A DNA stretch of 64,000 nt from Nguyenibacter vanlangensis. GTDB lineage: Bacteria; Pseudomonadota; Alphaproteobacteria; Acetobacterales; Acetobacteraceae. The DNA lies in the NCBI RefSeq assembly GCF_038719015.1, contig NZ_CP152276.1:1622001-1686000 (forward strand), read 5' to 3'. Below, piece by piece: positions 33,758 through 43,393 of the stretch. The first letter of the stretch is position 1; every line of letters starts with the position of its first letter. Position numbers and translations under genes: made by a program. Under the pieces are notes generated by a model. It did no database searches. It saw only the letters and a list, made by a program, of their open reading frames with translations, and was not told the origin of the DNA.

Positions 33758-34624
33758 ATGATACGTACGCTCGACCTTCTGCTGATTCGCACCTTCGTCA
33801 CCGTGGCGGACCATGCCAGCATGACGAGCGCGGCGAACAAGCTACATTTGACCCAGGGAGCCGTCAGCCAGCATGTCCGGCGATTGGAGGACCAATTGGG
33901 GCGGCCTCTGTTTGAGCGTGCGCGTGGCGGTCTGAGACTCACGCCCGCGGGAGAACGGCTGCTGGGCAAGGCCCGATACCTTCTTGCCCTCAACGATGAG
34001 ATCTGGAGCGATTTGGATGAGCATGCCCTCAAGGGAACGGTGCGTTTCGGCGTACCCCCCGACCTTATAGGTACCAGCATCGCACCCATCCTGAAGTCGT
34101 TTTCCGAAACTTATCCCCAGGTCGAGTTGTCCCTAGCTTGCTCCGCATCTCCGGACCTGAAAGATTGTCTCAGAAGAGGAGAATTGGACCTCGCCGTCAT
34201 CGAGGAGCCGGCAGGACAGGAGACAGGAGAATGCCTGACTGTGGACAGGCTGGTCTGGGTGGGTGCCCGAGACGGCCAAGCCTTCCGTCGCCGCCCCCTC
34301 CCCGTCTCCATGGTGTCGCCCACCTGCGCCTTTCGCCCCGTCATGCTGGACGCCCTGCATAGAAGTGACGTGCCTTGGCGAAGCGCCTTTGAAACCGGCA
34401 GTATCGAGGCCGCGGCGACAACGGTCCGTGCGGATCTGGCCGTAACCCCATGGTTGCTCTCTACCGTTCCGGCAGATCTTGGGATCCTGACGGAGGCGAA
34501 CCTACCCGATCTGGGCTCCTTCGCGATTACGCTCCATCTGGCAGGACAAACCATGTCGCCAGCCGCAACCGAGCTTGCCCGCTCGATTCGAATGCGGTTT
34601 CTGGCATTTCGACAAGCGGCGTGA
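33758..34624 (+). CDS. LysR-family regulator divergent from the dioxygenase operon
   Basis: This 288-aa regulator has the HTH LDLLLIRTFVTVADHASMTSAANKLHLTQGAVSQHVRRLEDQLGRPLFERARGGLRLTPAGERLLG, with TQGAVSQHVRRLE as the recognition helix. The effector domain GTVRFGVPPDLIGTSIAPILKSF is typical of the CbbR/GltC-like group. ATG 33758 starts immediately before the conserved LDLLLIRTF; an upstream frame from 33728 is less likely. It faces the dioxygenase-exporter unit and is a plausible regulator of it. The tandem palindrome is however closer to the dioxygenase gene and is more symmetrical than a usual LysR site. Confidence 0.88.
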   Translation: MIRTLDLLLIRTFVTVADHASMTSAANKLHLTQGAVSQHVRRLEDQLGRPLFERARGGLRLTPAGERLLGKARYLLALNDEIWSDLDEHALKGTVRFGVPPDLIGTSIAPILKSFSETYPQVELSLACSASPDLKDCLRRGELDLAVIEEPAGQETGECLTVDRLVWVGARDGQAFRRRPLPVSMVSPTCAFRPVMLDALHRSDVPWRSAFETGSIEAAATTVRADLAVTPWLLSTVPADLGILTEANLPDLGSFAITLHLAGQTMSPAATELARSIRMRFLAFRQAA

Positions 34625-35065
34625 AGCTCCGGGAAGAGGAGAGCCATTTTCAGGCTGAGAGCGAATGCACGAAATAAAGCGCGCCAGGACGCGTTGCTCG
34701 CCCTGTTCACTGCCCCAGTGCCAAGACGTGCCCGGCGAGATGCACGGCGCGTTTGGAAAGTGACATGGGAACAAAACACGAACATTCCCAGGGCGAAGTT
34801 CTCGGGCGTGTCGGTATCGAATCTCGCATGGGCGGCATGCATATACGCCGCGCACTGTTGCGGGTCTCGGCGCCGAGCAGGCCATCAATTACCGTCAAGC
34901 ACCGCGACGCCGTGGCATCCCGCCATGCGCCGTCACATCGGCGTGGCATACTTGCTGGACGATGGAAGAACATGCTTGGAATGTCACGGGAGCACCGTCG
35001 AACGGCCGGTACCGAGATCCGTGCCATTGTCGGTTTTTGCGGTTAATGGGCAAGGACGTTCATCA
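34625..35065. other. Gene-free stretch upstream of the MucR-like gene
   Basis: About 440 bp. The forward frame that continues upstream from the MucR-like gene to 34694 has low-complexity, non-family sequence and no ribosome-binding site, so I treat it as noncoding leader. No RNA gene or repeat is visible. Confidence 0.4.
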
Positions 35066-35719
35066 TTGAGCAACGACGACGCCGTCTTTCTCGCACGCCT
35101 GAATGCGATGACCCAAATCGTCACCGCTCATATGGCAACAACGAAAATCGAGACCGACAGAGTCCCGGAATTCATCCAACGGGTGTACGCATCGATCCCC
35201 ACACGACAAGCTGACCCCAGCCCCGCCGTTTCACTGCGGGAATACGATACCGCGACGGACAAAGAGCGACCGGCCAGGCGGGAAGCCGCCTGGGAGCCCA
35301 CGATCTCCGCACCCGCGAGCGCACGGCCCGAAGGGTCGGATGCGCCCGTTCCGGCAGTACCGATCCAAGCCTCGGTCTTTCCGGATTACATTATCTGCCT
35401 CGAGGATGGGAGGAAGCTCAAATCCCTTAAACGCCATCTGATGTCGGCCTTCGGCATGACGCTCGCCGCCTACAGGGCGAAATGGGGGCTTCCCGAAGAA
35501 TATCCCACGGTGGCGCCGAACTTCGCTGCCCGCCGCCGCGAGGTGGCGCAGGCTATCGGACTTGGCCGGCGCTCGTCAATCGCTGCACCCGTTGCATCGG
35601 TACCTCCGGAAGAATCCCGGGTTGTCGAAACGACCGATTACGGATCTATCGGAAGAACCGCACGGCAACGTCCGCAGCAGGACGAATACAGCCTCCTGCG
35701 TGCATTGAAGGTGTCCTGA
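35066..35719 (+). CDS. MucR/Ros-family transcriptional regulator
   Basis: This roughly 217-aa protein has the MucR N-terminal helical region (LNAMTQIVTAHMATTKIETDRVPEFIQRVYASI), a long variable linker of about 70 residues and the C-terminal zinc-finger domain YIICLEDGRKLKSLKRHLMSAFGMTLAAYRAKWGLPEEYPTVAPNFAARR. The zinc site is unusual: Cys (CLED) and the first His (RHL) are present, but the second His of Ros is replaced by Phe (SAFG). MucR proteins act as global repressors of exopolysaccharide, motility and virulence genes in alphaproteobacteria. TTG 35066 is chosen because AAGGA lies nine bases before it and the domain starts there; ATG 35108 is the alternative. Confidence 0.82.
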   Translation: MSNDDAVFLARLNAMTQIVTAHMATTKIETDRVPEFIQRVYASIPTRQADPSPAVSLREYDTATDKERPARREAAWEPTISAPASARPEGSDAPVPAVPIQASVFPDYIICLEDGRKLKSLKRHLMSAFGMTLAAYRAKWGLPEEYPTVAPNFAARRREVAQAIGLGRRSSIAAPVASVPPEESRVVETTDYGSIGRTARQRPQQDEYSLLRALKVS

Positions 35720-35747
35720 CAGCGCAGTCGGCCATCGTAAACTGGAG

Positions 35748-36383
35748 CTACCACCCCGTGGTGCTCCGTGGCGGCACGAGCTCGGCAGAGAGCGCAGTTT
35801 CGGTCATGTTCCACGCAATGTCCGCCGCATCTTTCTCACCCAGAAGCTGAGCCGAAACGACTGCCCCGTCCAGAAGGCAGATGATCTGGCGCGCCAGGTG
35901 CTCCGAGCGGCTCTCCGGCACGCCGATCGCCTCGACCAACGCGCGCACGGCATTGCGGAGACTGAGCTTCTGCACTTCGGACAGCCGAATGATTTCAGGA
36001 TGCTCGCCCTTGTACTCCCTGGCAGCGAGGGGGAACATGCACCCGGCGAAGTCCGGTTGAGCGAACCAAGCCGTGTGCCAATCGAACACGGCCTTCAGGC
36101 GATCGCGCGGGTCCTGTCTCGCGTTGACGGCCGCCGCCAGCGACGCCTCGATCTGTACGATACGGTTTTCCAAAACCTCGGTCACCAGGTTTTCCTTCCC
36201 GCCAAAATGGCGGTAGAGCGTCGATTTGGTCACCTTGGCTTCCCGAGCGATGTCCTCGACGCTGACATCATGAAAGCCCGACCGCGCGAACAATGTATCA
36301 GCCGTGTCGAGGAGCAGCGCATGATTGTCCGGACGCCGGCGGCGGATCTCAACCTGGGACTGTAGCACGTCGAAAGACCTCAC
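35748..36383 (-). CDS. TetR-family transcriptional regulator
   Basis: This 211-aa repressor has the TetR HTH LLDTADTLFARSGFHDVSVEDIAREAKVTKSTLYRHFGGKENLVTEVLENR (residues about 24-74), with TKSTLYRHF as the recognition helix. The ligand-binding domain follows, with FAGCMFPLAAREYKGEHPEI resembling the TetR_C_36-like group often controlling oxidoreductases or efflux genes. It starts at GTG 36383. It is separated from the TonB receptor genes by 470 bp and is convergent with the MucR-like gene. Target unknown. Confidence 0.9.
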   Translation of the reverse strand: MRSFDVLQSQVEIRRRRPDNHALLLDTADTLFARSGFHDVSVEDIAREAKVTKSTLYRHFGGKENLVTEVLENRIVQIEASLAAAVNARQDPRDRLKAVFDWHTAWFAQPDFAGCMFPLAAREYKGEHPEIIRLSEVQKLSLRNAVRALVEAIGVPESRSEHLARQIICLLDGAVVSAQLLGEKDAADIAWNMTETALSAELVPPRSTTGW

Positions 36384-36851
36384 ATTCTCGGCGGCGGCTT
36401 GTCACCGCGCAAGGTGAGAACCTCTCCTCCATCGCCCGGTCTGGAAAGGGATGAAGCCACAGTCCCGAGGGAGCCTCAAGTAAAATGTCATAAACCTGTC
36501 ATTACCGTCGTGCGAAGGCAGCATGGTTTCCGACGGGTGCGCCCGCTGACGCCGGGTTACCCCGTCGCGCCACGCATCACGACAGTATGAAGCAAGTCTG
36601 GAATTGCGGTCCCTCAAGATCCGCAGCCGAGCCATCGACTTCGCAGGGCGAGAGTAACCCTTTCAACCCAAAAATTCACGACAGACAACAAGAGAGTAAT
36701 ATAAACCAAATAAATCATTTTAATATTTCTTATGGGATCGTTTTCAATAAGTCATGAAACGCCCCGTTGCAGTGCCCTCGCGGGACTGAATATAATTTAA
36801 TTGAGTGATTTCGAACCTCAATTCGTGTCAATAAAACGCTTAGGACACGTG
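36384..36851. other. Gene-free region upstream of the TonB receptors
   Basis: The 468-bp gap becomes markedly A/T-rich at 36680-36810, as expected for promoters of the TetR gene and of the TonB receptor pair. I see no convincing 19-bp Fur box, terminator or small gene. Confidence 0.4.
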
Positions 36852-39224
36852 ATGTCGTCAGCCGGCAATTCCCCCTGCCCTAAAAATGCCTCCAGCATGT
36901 ATCCCGAACTCATGGGGGCGGTATGCTGCGCCATCCTGCTGACGATCGGGGGACACAGGGCGAACGCGGCACCACAGGGGGCGCGGTCGCAGAAACAAAA
37001 CGCGACGTCCGTACATCCGTCTTCTCCACCGTCCACGGGCGGCGCGCGCAAGCACCCGCCGAGGAAGGCGCGGGCGCAGGCCGCCGAAACCGTATCGGTC
37101 ACAGGCCTGTCGCGGAGCGCGCGGCGCACGAAGGAATTGCAGAAAACGCCGTCGTCCACTTCGCTCCTGACGGACCAGACACTGGAACGGCTTGGCGTGC
37201 AGAACACCCGGCAACTGGCCCGCCTGACGCCGAACCTGTATGTGCCCAACAGCATGCCCGGATATTCGGTCAACAACTACTTCATTCGCGGCATCGGTGA
37301 AATCGACCCCCAGGGAGAGCCGTCGGTCGGCACCTATATCGACGGCGTCTATCTGCCGCGCAACATGGGCACCATGCAGGAGCTCCTCGACGTGGGGGAC
37401 ATCGAGGTCGATCGTGGCCCGGTCGTCTTTGCCGGACATCAATCCGAAGGCGGCGGCATCAGGATCAATACGCTGACACCGACCAACCAGCGTCATGCCG
37501 TCCTTCAGACGGGCTATGGCACCTATAACGAATATCAGATCGGCGCGCTGGCCAGCGGCGCGATCGTCCGCGACAAGGTCTATGCGAGCATCGCGTTCGG
37601 ACGCCACGCCCGCGGCGGGATCGACCATAATTATACGGTCGGCAAGGACACGAACACGATCGACTACACACAGGCGCGGGGGAAGCTGCGTTTTACGCCC
37701 AACGACGCCCTGGACATCACGCTGGCCTTCGACGGCACGGTGGATGGCGGCACGAACCGCGGGGTCGGCAATCTGCTCAATCCCTATATCTACGGAAACT
37801 ACAATCGGGCCTTTCCCAAAAACAACTACAGCGAGGCCGGATTTACGGGAAATATTCGCTATGCCCTTTCGCCGCACCTGGTCCTTTACGCGACGACCGG
37901 GATACGCGGCTACGACGACAAGGGCATGTACGATAACTATGGAGACTATTATTCCCGCGCCAGCCAGAACCTGTATTACCGCGACCGCATGTATTCGCAA
38001 GAGCTGCGCCTGCATGGCGAATATTCAAAACTGACCTTCAGTGCCGGCGCGTATTTCATGTACGAAAACTGGTTCACGCAGCGTTGGGCCAATAACGCCA
38101 CCAGTTACAACACCGCCCCCAACGTGCTGACGCAACCGGTACTGGCCATCATCAACCAAATCAATCGCAACTGGGCCGTCTATGGCGACGTCAGTTACCA
38201 CATTGCACCGAAACTGACATTTACGGCGGGACTACGCTTCAACTGGGAAGATCACGACAATGCCGAATCGCTGTATTATCTGGAGCCCGGCAATCATCTG
38301 GCCGGCCCCGCCGCCGCGCTGGCGGCCCTCAACTGGGGGGCTCCCAGTTCGCTGGCCTGGCGGGCCACCGCGCGCGACAACTGGATCCAACTGCTTCCCA
38401 AAGGTGTCCTGAACTGGCAAGCCCTGCCGAACCTGATGACTTATCTATCGATTTCGCAAGGCGGAAAGTCGGGTGGATTCGATTTCCGCGCCCAGACGCC
38501 GACCGCGCTGGGCAGCCTTCAAGCGACCACGCCGTATAATCCCGAAATCGTGACGACGTACGAAATCGGCGTCAAGACGGATCCAATTCCCGGTCGCGTA
38601 CGCGTCAACGGCGCGTTGTTCTGGAATCAGTTCGACAATATCCAGTTGACCGTCACCGACCCGTCGAACGGGCTGTCACATCGCTTCAACGCCGGCACGG
38701 GACACTCCGCCGGCGCCGAAATCGAAACCACGGCACAGATCACGCCAGACCTTTCCCTGCGCTATACCGCATCCTACCTTTACGCCGTACTCGACACATT
38801 CAACGGGGTCGTCAGCAGGACGATTCTGGCCAGCGGACAGATATACAACAACACGCCCTATGCCGGCGCGCCGCTTCCCTATTCCCCACGATTCCAGACG
38901 ATGGGGGCGCTGACCTATCATATCCCGCTCGATCTGCCTGGACGTTTCGAGATCGGCGCCGACGTGTCCTTCCAGTCGGCAGCTTATGTCAGTTCGGCCA
39001 TCAATCCGCAGACGCGCATCCCGCCGCAGACCTATGTCAACGCCATGGCCGGCTGGACCAGTCCGAACAAACGCTGGACCGTCCAGGCGATGGGGCGAAA
39101 TTTGCTGGATCATCGTTATCTGCAAAGCGAGACGCTTTTCCAGTCCGGTGGAAAACCCGTTTACGAAGGGGCCTATTTTTCAGACCCGCGCACGGTTTTC
39201 GTGTCCGCGAAGCTGACATTCTGA
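36852..39224 (+). CDS. TonB-dependent outer-membrane receptor
   Basis: This 790-aa receptor has a hydrophobic N-terminal segment (GAVCCAILLTIGGHRANAAP) that can act as a signal peptide, a low-complexity linker, then the plug domain (ETVSVTGLSRSARR as TonB box region, QKTPSSTSLLTDQTLERLGVQNTRQLARLTPNLYVPN, YFIRGIGEIDPQGEPSVGTYIDGVYLPRN). A 22-strand barrel follows, with the C-terminal end ...SDPRTVFVSAKLTF ending in Phe, required for barrel insertion. It resembles the large family of AAB/sphingomonad receptors for iron complexes or nutrients; ligand unknown. ATG 36852 has AGGA upstream; a TTG at 36801 would add 17 residues. It is followed after 10 bp by a second receptor. Confidence 0.9.
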   Translation: MSSAGNSPCPKNASSMYPELMGAVCCAILLTIGGHRANAAPQGARSQKQNATSVHPSSPPSTGGARKHPPRKARAQAAETVSVTGLSRSARRTKELQKTPSSTSLLTDQTLERLGVQNTRQLARLTPNLYVPNSMPGYSVNNYFIRGIGEIDPQGEPSVGTYIDGVYLPRNMGTMQELLDVGDIEVDRGPVVFAGHQSEGGGIRINTLTPTNQRHAVLQTGYGTYNEYQIGALASGAIVRDKVYASIAFGRHARGGIDHNYTVGKDTNTIDYTQARGKLRFTPNDALDITLAFDGTVDGGTNRGVGNLLNPYIYGNYNRAFPKNNYSEAGFTGNIRYALSPHLVLYATTGIRGYDDKGMYDNYGDYYSRASQNLYYRDRMYSQELRLHGEYSKLTFSAGAYFMYENWFTQRWANNATSYNTAPNVLTQPVLAIINQINRNWAVYGDVSYHIAPKLTFTAGLRFNWEDHDNAESLYYLEPGNHLAGPAAALAALNWGAPSSLAWRATARDNWIQLLPKGVLNWQALPNLMTYLSISQGGKSGGFDFRAQTPTALGSLQATTPYNPEIVTTYEIGVKTDPIPGRVRVNGALFWNQFDNIQLTVTDPSNGLSHRFNAGTGHSAGAEIETTAQITPDLSLRYTASYLYAVLDTFNGVVSRTILASGQIYNNTPYAGAPLPYSPRFQTMGALTYHIPLDLPGRFEIGADVSFQSAAYVSSAINPQTRIPPQTYVNAMAGWTSPNKRWTVQAMGRNLLDHRYLQSETLFQSGGKPVYEGAYFSDPRTVFVSAKLTF

Positions 39225-39234
39225 TCCGGCGCAG

Positions 39235-41415
39235 ATGATCATGAAACGGTTTTTTCCCATGACGACAAGCGCCAGCGCCGTCACTACGATGCTCATGCTT
39301 CTGAACCATGGGGGCCAGGCCGCCTATGCGGCGGGGCCTGCGACGCGCAAGGCGACGACAGCCCCGGCCCGGCCAGCCGCGCCGACGGCGGCCGGCGCCC
39401 AGGCGACACCCGAGGCGATCACGGTTCACGCCGACCCGCATCGCCCGCGCCTGGCGGCGCATGCCGCGATGGGCGCATTGGGATCGCGTTCGGAATTCGA
39501 CACGCCGTTTTCGCTGAGCGTGGTGTCGGCTGCGAAGGTCGAGCAGATGCAGGCGGCGGACATCAACGACGTCTTCCGCGCCGAGCCGGGCGTGCAGGAA
39601 AATTCGAACGGCGGATCGACCGCGTCGGGCGCCAGCTTTCGAGTCCGCGGCCTCGACCTGGACTGGACCAACGGGTACAAGATCGACGGTTTCGCCATCC
39701 CGTACTGGTTCATCGACCTGCCGATGGCCAATTTCGGCCAGTTCCAGCTGACGAAGGGCGCGTCGGCCTTCCTCTACGGGTTCGGATCGCCCGGCGCAGT
39801 CCTGGATTTCCAGTTAAAAAAGCCGGTCGATGCGCCGCGGCTGGGGGTCGAGGCCGGCTATCGGTCCGATACCGCGTTTCGCCAGAGCCTGGATGCCGGC
39901 GGCCCGATCGGACCGTCGGATCGGATAATCTATCGCTTCGTAGCCGCCAACGAGGTCGGCAACCAGTATAATGGCAGCTACATCCGCTCCACATCGATAT
40001 CAGGCGCGCTGAAGGTGCAGATCACCGACGCGCTCGACTGGAATTTCGATAGTTTCTACCTCAATACTCTACAAACCGGCATGGTCAATGGGGTGAGCGT
40101 GAGCAGCGGCCTGGCATCGCTGACCCCGATCAGCGGCCGGGCCGAGCTTGGCGCGCCGGATTCATGGAAACGCAATGACCTCAAGCATTTCAACACCGGC
40201 TTCGATTGGCAATTCGCGCCCCGTTGGACCGCCCGCCTGGCCTATGCCTACTCGCACCTGGACGAACGGTTTCCCTCGAACGCCATTACCTTTCTGGACA
40301 ATCAGGGCGACTACCTGAACCGCCCGTTCCAGATGACGCGAGTCTTCACCTATCACGAGGTACAGCAGACCACGGAAGGGCATTTCGAAACCGGACCTCT
40401 ACACCATGACGTTGTCGCCGGCATCATGTGGCTGTACCAGAAATTCGACGCCGACGCCAACGCGGCCTATTACCAGCCCTATCAATACGGAAACATCTTC
40501 ACCACGCGTCCGACCAACACCAACGCGCATTTCTACAATCCGAAGCTCTACAACTACGTCGATTACACGCAGGTCGCGCCGTTCTGGAGCGATACCATCA
40601 CATGGCATCGCTGGTCCCTTCTGGCCGGCGCGCGCTACACGGACTATATCGAAAACGATTACGCGACCGACGGCAGCGGGCGGCGGACGGCCGCCCGACA
40701 GAATAACCCCGTGACCCCCGTCGTCTCGCTCTCCTACAAGCCCGCAGCGGATATCAATGCCTATTTCAGCTATGTCGAAGCCATGCAGTCCGGCACCCAG
40801 GCTGCCGCGACGGCGAAAAATGCGTACCAGGTCTTCGCCCCCATGCGCAGCCAGGAATACGAACTGGGCGTGAAGGTGCAGAAAACCCGTTGGAGCGGCA
40901 CGCTGGCCCTCTACCGGCTCGACACCATCGCGGCCTATGTCGATTCCAACAATGTGCAACAGCAGGGGGGGCTTGTCCGCTACCAGGGGGTGGAAGCCGG
41001 CGGAACGGTCCAGGCGACACGCAACCTGCAATTGACGGGCAGCCTGACCTATCTGGATGCACGCTATGGCGCAGGCACGCCCTATAACGGCAAGCAAGCC
41101 GAATCCACCTCGCCATTCGAGGCGAATGTCGCCGCGGACTACACAATCCCCTGGATGAAAGGCCTGAGTATCCATGGCGGCGTGAACTACGTATCCGCCG
41201 GATGGCTGAATCCGTCGAATAGTTTCCGGCTGCAATCCTATATTTTGGGTACGGTCGGCGCCCAGTATGTCACGCACGCCGACCGGCATAGACTGACCTT
41301 CCGGGCGGCGGTCGAGAATATCGGCAACGAGAGCTACTGGGTCAGCCGGGGCGCGCTGCAGCTTTTCCCGGGGGCGCCCCGTACGGTCACGCTTAGCGCG
41401 CGGCTGGATCTCTGA
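39235..41415 (+). CDS. TonB-dependent siderophore-type receptor
   Basis: This 726-aa receptor has a signal-like N-terminus (KRFFPMTTSASAVTTMLMLL, then HGGQAAYA), an Ala/Pro/Thr-rich linker and the plug domain with EFDTPFSLSVVSAAKVEQMQAADINDVFRAEPGVQEN and SFRVRGLDLDWTNGYKIDGFAIPYW. The barrel contains the siderophore-receptor-like DWQFAPRWTARLAYAYSHLDE and ends in AARLDL-like residues (SARLDL). It is cotranscribed with the first receptor (10-bp gap) and lies 126 bp before an aldolase and an SsuA-like binding protein, so the cargo could be an organic sulfur compound or a chelate rather than a siderophore. The cargo is inference. Confidence 0.92.
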   Translation: MIMKRFFPMTTSASAVTTMLMLLNHGGQAAYAAGPATRKATTAPARPAAPTAAGAQATPEAITVHADPHRPRLAAHAAMGALGSRSEFDTPFSLSVVSAAKVEQMQAADINDVFRAEPGVQENSNGGSTASGASFRVRGLDLDWTNGYKIDGFAIPYWFIDLPMANFGQFQLTKGASAFLYGFGSPGAVLDFQLKKPVDAPRLGVEAGYRSDTAFRQSLDAGGPIGPSDRIIYRFVAANEVGNQYNGSYIRSTSISGALKVQITDALDWNFDSFYLNTLQTGMVNGVSVSSGLASLTPISGRAELGAPDSWKRNDLKHFNTGFDWQFAPRWTARLAYAYSHLDERFPSNAITFLDNQGDYLNRPFQMTRVFTYHEVQQTTEGHFETGPLHHDVVAGIMWLYQKFDADANAAYYQPYQYGNIFTTRPTNTNAHFYNPKLYNYVDYTQVAPFWSDTITWHRWSLLAGARYTDYIENDYATDGSGRRTAARQNNPVTPVVSLSYKPAADINAYFSYVEAMQSGTQAAATAKNAYQVFAPMRSQEYELGVKVQKTRWSGTLALYRLDTIAAYVDSNNVQQQGGLVRYQGVEAGGTVQATRNLQLTGSLTYLDARYGAGTPYNGKQAESTSPFEANVAADYTIPWMKGLSIHGGVNYVSAGWLNPSNSFRLQSYILGTVGAQYVTHADRHRLTFRAAVENIGNESYWVSRGALQLFPGAPRTVTLSARLDL

Positions 41416-41510
41416 CCCGTCTTTGGGCAAACGGCCATTATATTGTCGAGAAAAAATCGATAGAATCATGATCTTTTCTCACTCGTGTCCATCGGCCCGG
41501 CATTTAGAAT

Positions 41511-41530
41511 GATCATGCCCAGGCATGATC
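41511..41530. promoter_or_regulatory. 20-bp palindrome abutting the Shine-Dalgarno of the aldolase gene
   Basis: GATCATGCC (41511-41519), centre CA, GGCATGATC (41522-41530) is a perfect dyad with a two-base centre. The ribosome-binding site AGGAGG begins at the next base (41531) and the ATG is at 41542. It may be an operator or a hairpin that controls translation of the aldolase gene. Confidence 0.5.
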
Positions 41531-41541
41531 AGGAGGCTCCG

Positions 41542-42306
41542 ATGGCGGTCAACGGTATTTCCGATAGCGAATGGGCCCTGCGTGTCGATCTGGCAGCACT
41601 TTATCGTCTGGCTGCCCTGCATGGCTGGGACGATCTGGTGGCGACCCATATCTCGGCGCGTCTCCCCGGACCCCAGCATCATTTCCTGATCAATCCCTTC
41701 GGCCTTCTGTTCGAGGAAGTCACGGCATCCAGCCTGGTCAAGGTCGACCTGGACGGCACAATCGTCGAACCCGGTGAATACGGCATCAATTACGCAGGCT
41801 TCGTCATCCATTCGGCCATCCATGCCGCGCGTCCCGACGCCCATTTCATTATCCATTTCCATACGGCGGACGGGATGGCCGTCTCGGCCCATGCCGAGGG
41901 ACTGCTGCCGCTCAACCAGCGCGCGCTGACGGTCATTCCATCTCTGCGCTACCATGATTACGAAGGCATCGCCCTCGATCTCGACGAACGGGAACGTCTG
42001 GTCGCCGATCTGGGCGATGGGCATTTCATGCTGCTGCGCAATCACGGCACGCTCGCCCTCGGCCACAGCCCGGGCCGGGCGTGGCGACGGATCTATCAAC
42101 TCGAAACCGCCTGCACGGCGCAGGTCCGGACCCTGTCCATCGGCCGGGACAATGTGCTTTTGGCGCCTCAGGCCGCGCAGGATACGGTGCGCCGGCAGAT
42201 CGACCGCAACCGGCAACCGGTCGAGGGCAAACGGGACCTGGACGATCTGATCTGGGAGGCCGCGCTGCGCCGCGTGGCGCGCCACGCACCGGGTTTCGAT
42301 AGTTAA
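41542..42306 (+). CDS. Class II aldolase/adducin-family protein (upstream of SsuA-like SBP)
   Basis: This 254-aa protein has the class II aldolase fold. ALHGWDDLVATHISARLPGPQHHFLINPFGLLFEEVTASSLVKVDLDG matches the alpha-adducin-type N-half, HFIIHFHTADGMAVS supplies the HxH metal ligands, and MLLRNHGTLALGHS the third His. It is shorter than FucA-type aldolases and probably acts on a small aldehyde or ketose phosphate. AGGAGG at 41531 fixes the start. Its neighbour is a Tat-exported SsuA-like binding protein 14 bp downstream, so it may act on a carbon skeleton left after desulfonation, but that is inference. Family members of similar size occur in many uncharacterised catabolic operons. Confidence 0.85.
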   Translation: MAVNGISDSEWALRVDLAALYRLAALHGWDDLVATHISARLPGPQHHFLINPFGLLFEEVTASSLVKVDLDGTIVEPGEYGINYAGFVIHSAIHAARPDAHFIIHFHTADGMAVSAHAEGLLPLNQRALTVIPSLRYHDYEGIALDLDERERLVADLGDGHFMLLRNHGTLALGHSPGRAWRRIYQLETACTAQVRTLSIGRDNVLLAPQAAQDTVRRQIDRNRQPVEGKRDLDDLIWEAALRRVARHAPGFDS

Positions 42307-42320
42307 TTAAGGACCCCATC

Positions 42321-43316
42321 ATGTTCCATAGCCCGTACCGGCCCACGCGACGTCAGTTTACCCGTCTGTTCAGTGGCAGCGCCTTCGCCATGGCGCTTCC
42401 GTCGTCGCCGCGCGCCGCCGACGCCCCGGACCTGTCGCACGTCACGCTGCGCGTGGCGACCTTTCGCGGGCAGGACAATACGCTCCTGCCCGCGGCAGGA
42501 CAGGCCGACTTCCCGTATCGGGTCCAGTTCAGCGAATTCAATTCCGGCAACCTGATCGCCCAGGCGATCAATGCCGATGCGATCGATCTGGGTGGCTGGA
42601 GCGAGATCCCGATGGTCTTCGCGGCCGCATCCGGTTCGCGGGTCGCCATCGTCGCGACACTGGACGGCCCGACCACCGACCAGGCGGTGCTGACCCCGCT
42701 GCATAGCCCCTACCATTCGGTCGTGGATCTGCGCGGCCGGCGCGTGGGCTACATCAAGGCGACCACCGCCCATTATTTCCTGATCCGCATGCTCGCACAG
42801 CACGGCATGAGCTTTGCGGACATCCATCCCATCGCATTGGGGATGAGCGAAGGTCTGACGGCGATGAAGGCGGGCAGCCTCGATGCGTGGGCGACCTACG
42901 GCTATGCCATCCAGACGCTGGAGGCCGACGGCACCGCGCGGATCCTGGAAAGTGCCCGGGACATCCTGTCAGGCCATTATTTCATCGGCGTCAATCCGCG
43001 CCGGTTGGACGACCCTGCCTTCCGCTATGCCTCGGCCGATTATATCCGCCGTCTGGGCCGTGCCTATGCCATCCTTACCGCCGACAAGCCGCGCTGGGCG
43101 CAAACGGTGGCGCCCGTGATCCAGGTGCCCGAACCGGCCGTCCTGGCCTATTTGCAAGGGCAGAATCGCCCCTACGGAATCCGTGCCTGGACAGGCGCCG
43201 ACATTTCCAGCGCTCAATCCGTCGCAGACACCTTCGTCCACGCCGGCGTGCTGCCCGCCGGCACACGGGTCGATTCCGTCTTCTCGCCGGCTCTGGCAAG
43301 GCTCCTGACGACATAG
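42321..43316 (+). CDS. SsuA/NrtA-like periplasmic substrate-binding protein with Tat signal
   Basis: This 331-aa protein starts with RPTRRQFTRLFSGSAFAMALPSSPRAADA, where twin Arg and the alanine-rich stretch form a Tat signal. The mature part VTLRVATFRGQDNTLLPAAG, NSGNLIAQAINADAIDLGGWSEIP and YHSVVDLRGRRVGYIKATTAHYFLIRMLAQHGM matches SsuA/TauA/ThiY-type proteins that bind sulfonates, nitrate or thiamine precursors. The DxAxxYGYAI region and the late SVFSPALARLL are present. No permease or ATPase follows directly; those at 46155-47794 could serve it. It is 14 bp after the aldolase gene. Confidence 0.85.
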   Translation: MFHSPYRPTRRQFTRLFSGSAFAMALPSSPRAADAPDLSHVTLRVATFRGQDNTLLPAAGQADFPYRVQFSEFNSGNLIAQAINADAIDLGGWSEIPMVFAAASGSRVAIVATLDGPTTDQAVLTPLHSPYHSVVDLRGRRVGYIKATTAHYFLIRMLAQHGMSFADIHPIALGMSEGLTAMKAGSLDAWATYGYAIQTLEADGTARILESARDILSGHYFIGVNPRRLDDPAFRYASADYIRRLGRAYAILTADKPRWAQTVAPVIQVPEPAVLAYLQGQNRPYGIRAWTGADISSAQSVADTFVHAGVLPAGTRVDSVFSPALARLLTT

Positions 43317-43393
43317 CCCAAGAGGCAAAAACATTCGCTTCGCTCTGAAGCAGGCTTCATAGCCTATGGGCTCGTTCGTACGCGGGACCGGTA

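Noticed and set aside
36680..36851. Fur box upstream of the TonB receptors
   Set aside because: The region is A/T-rich, but I find no convincing match to the GATAATGATAATCATTATC consensus.
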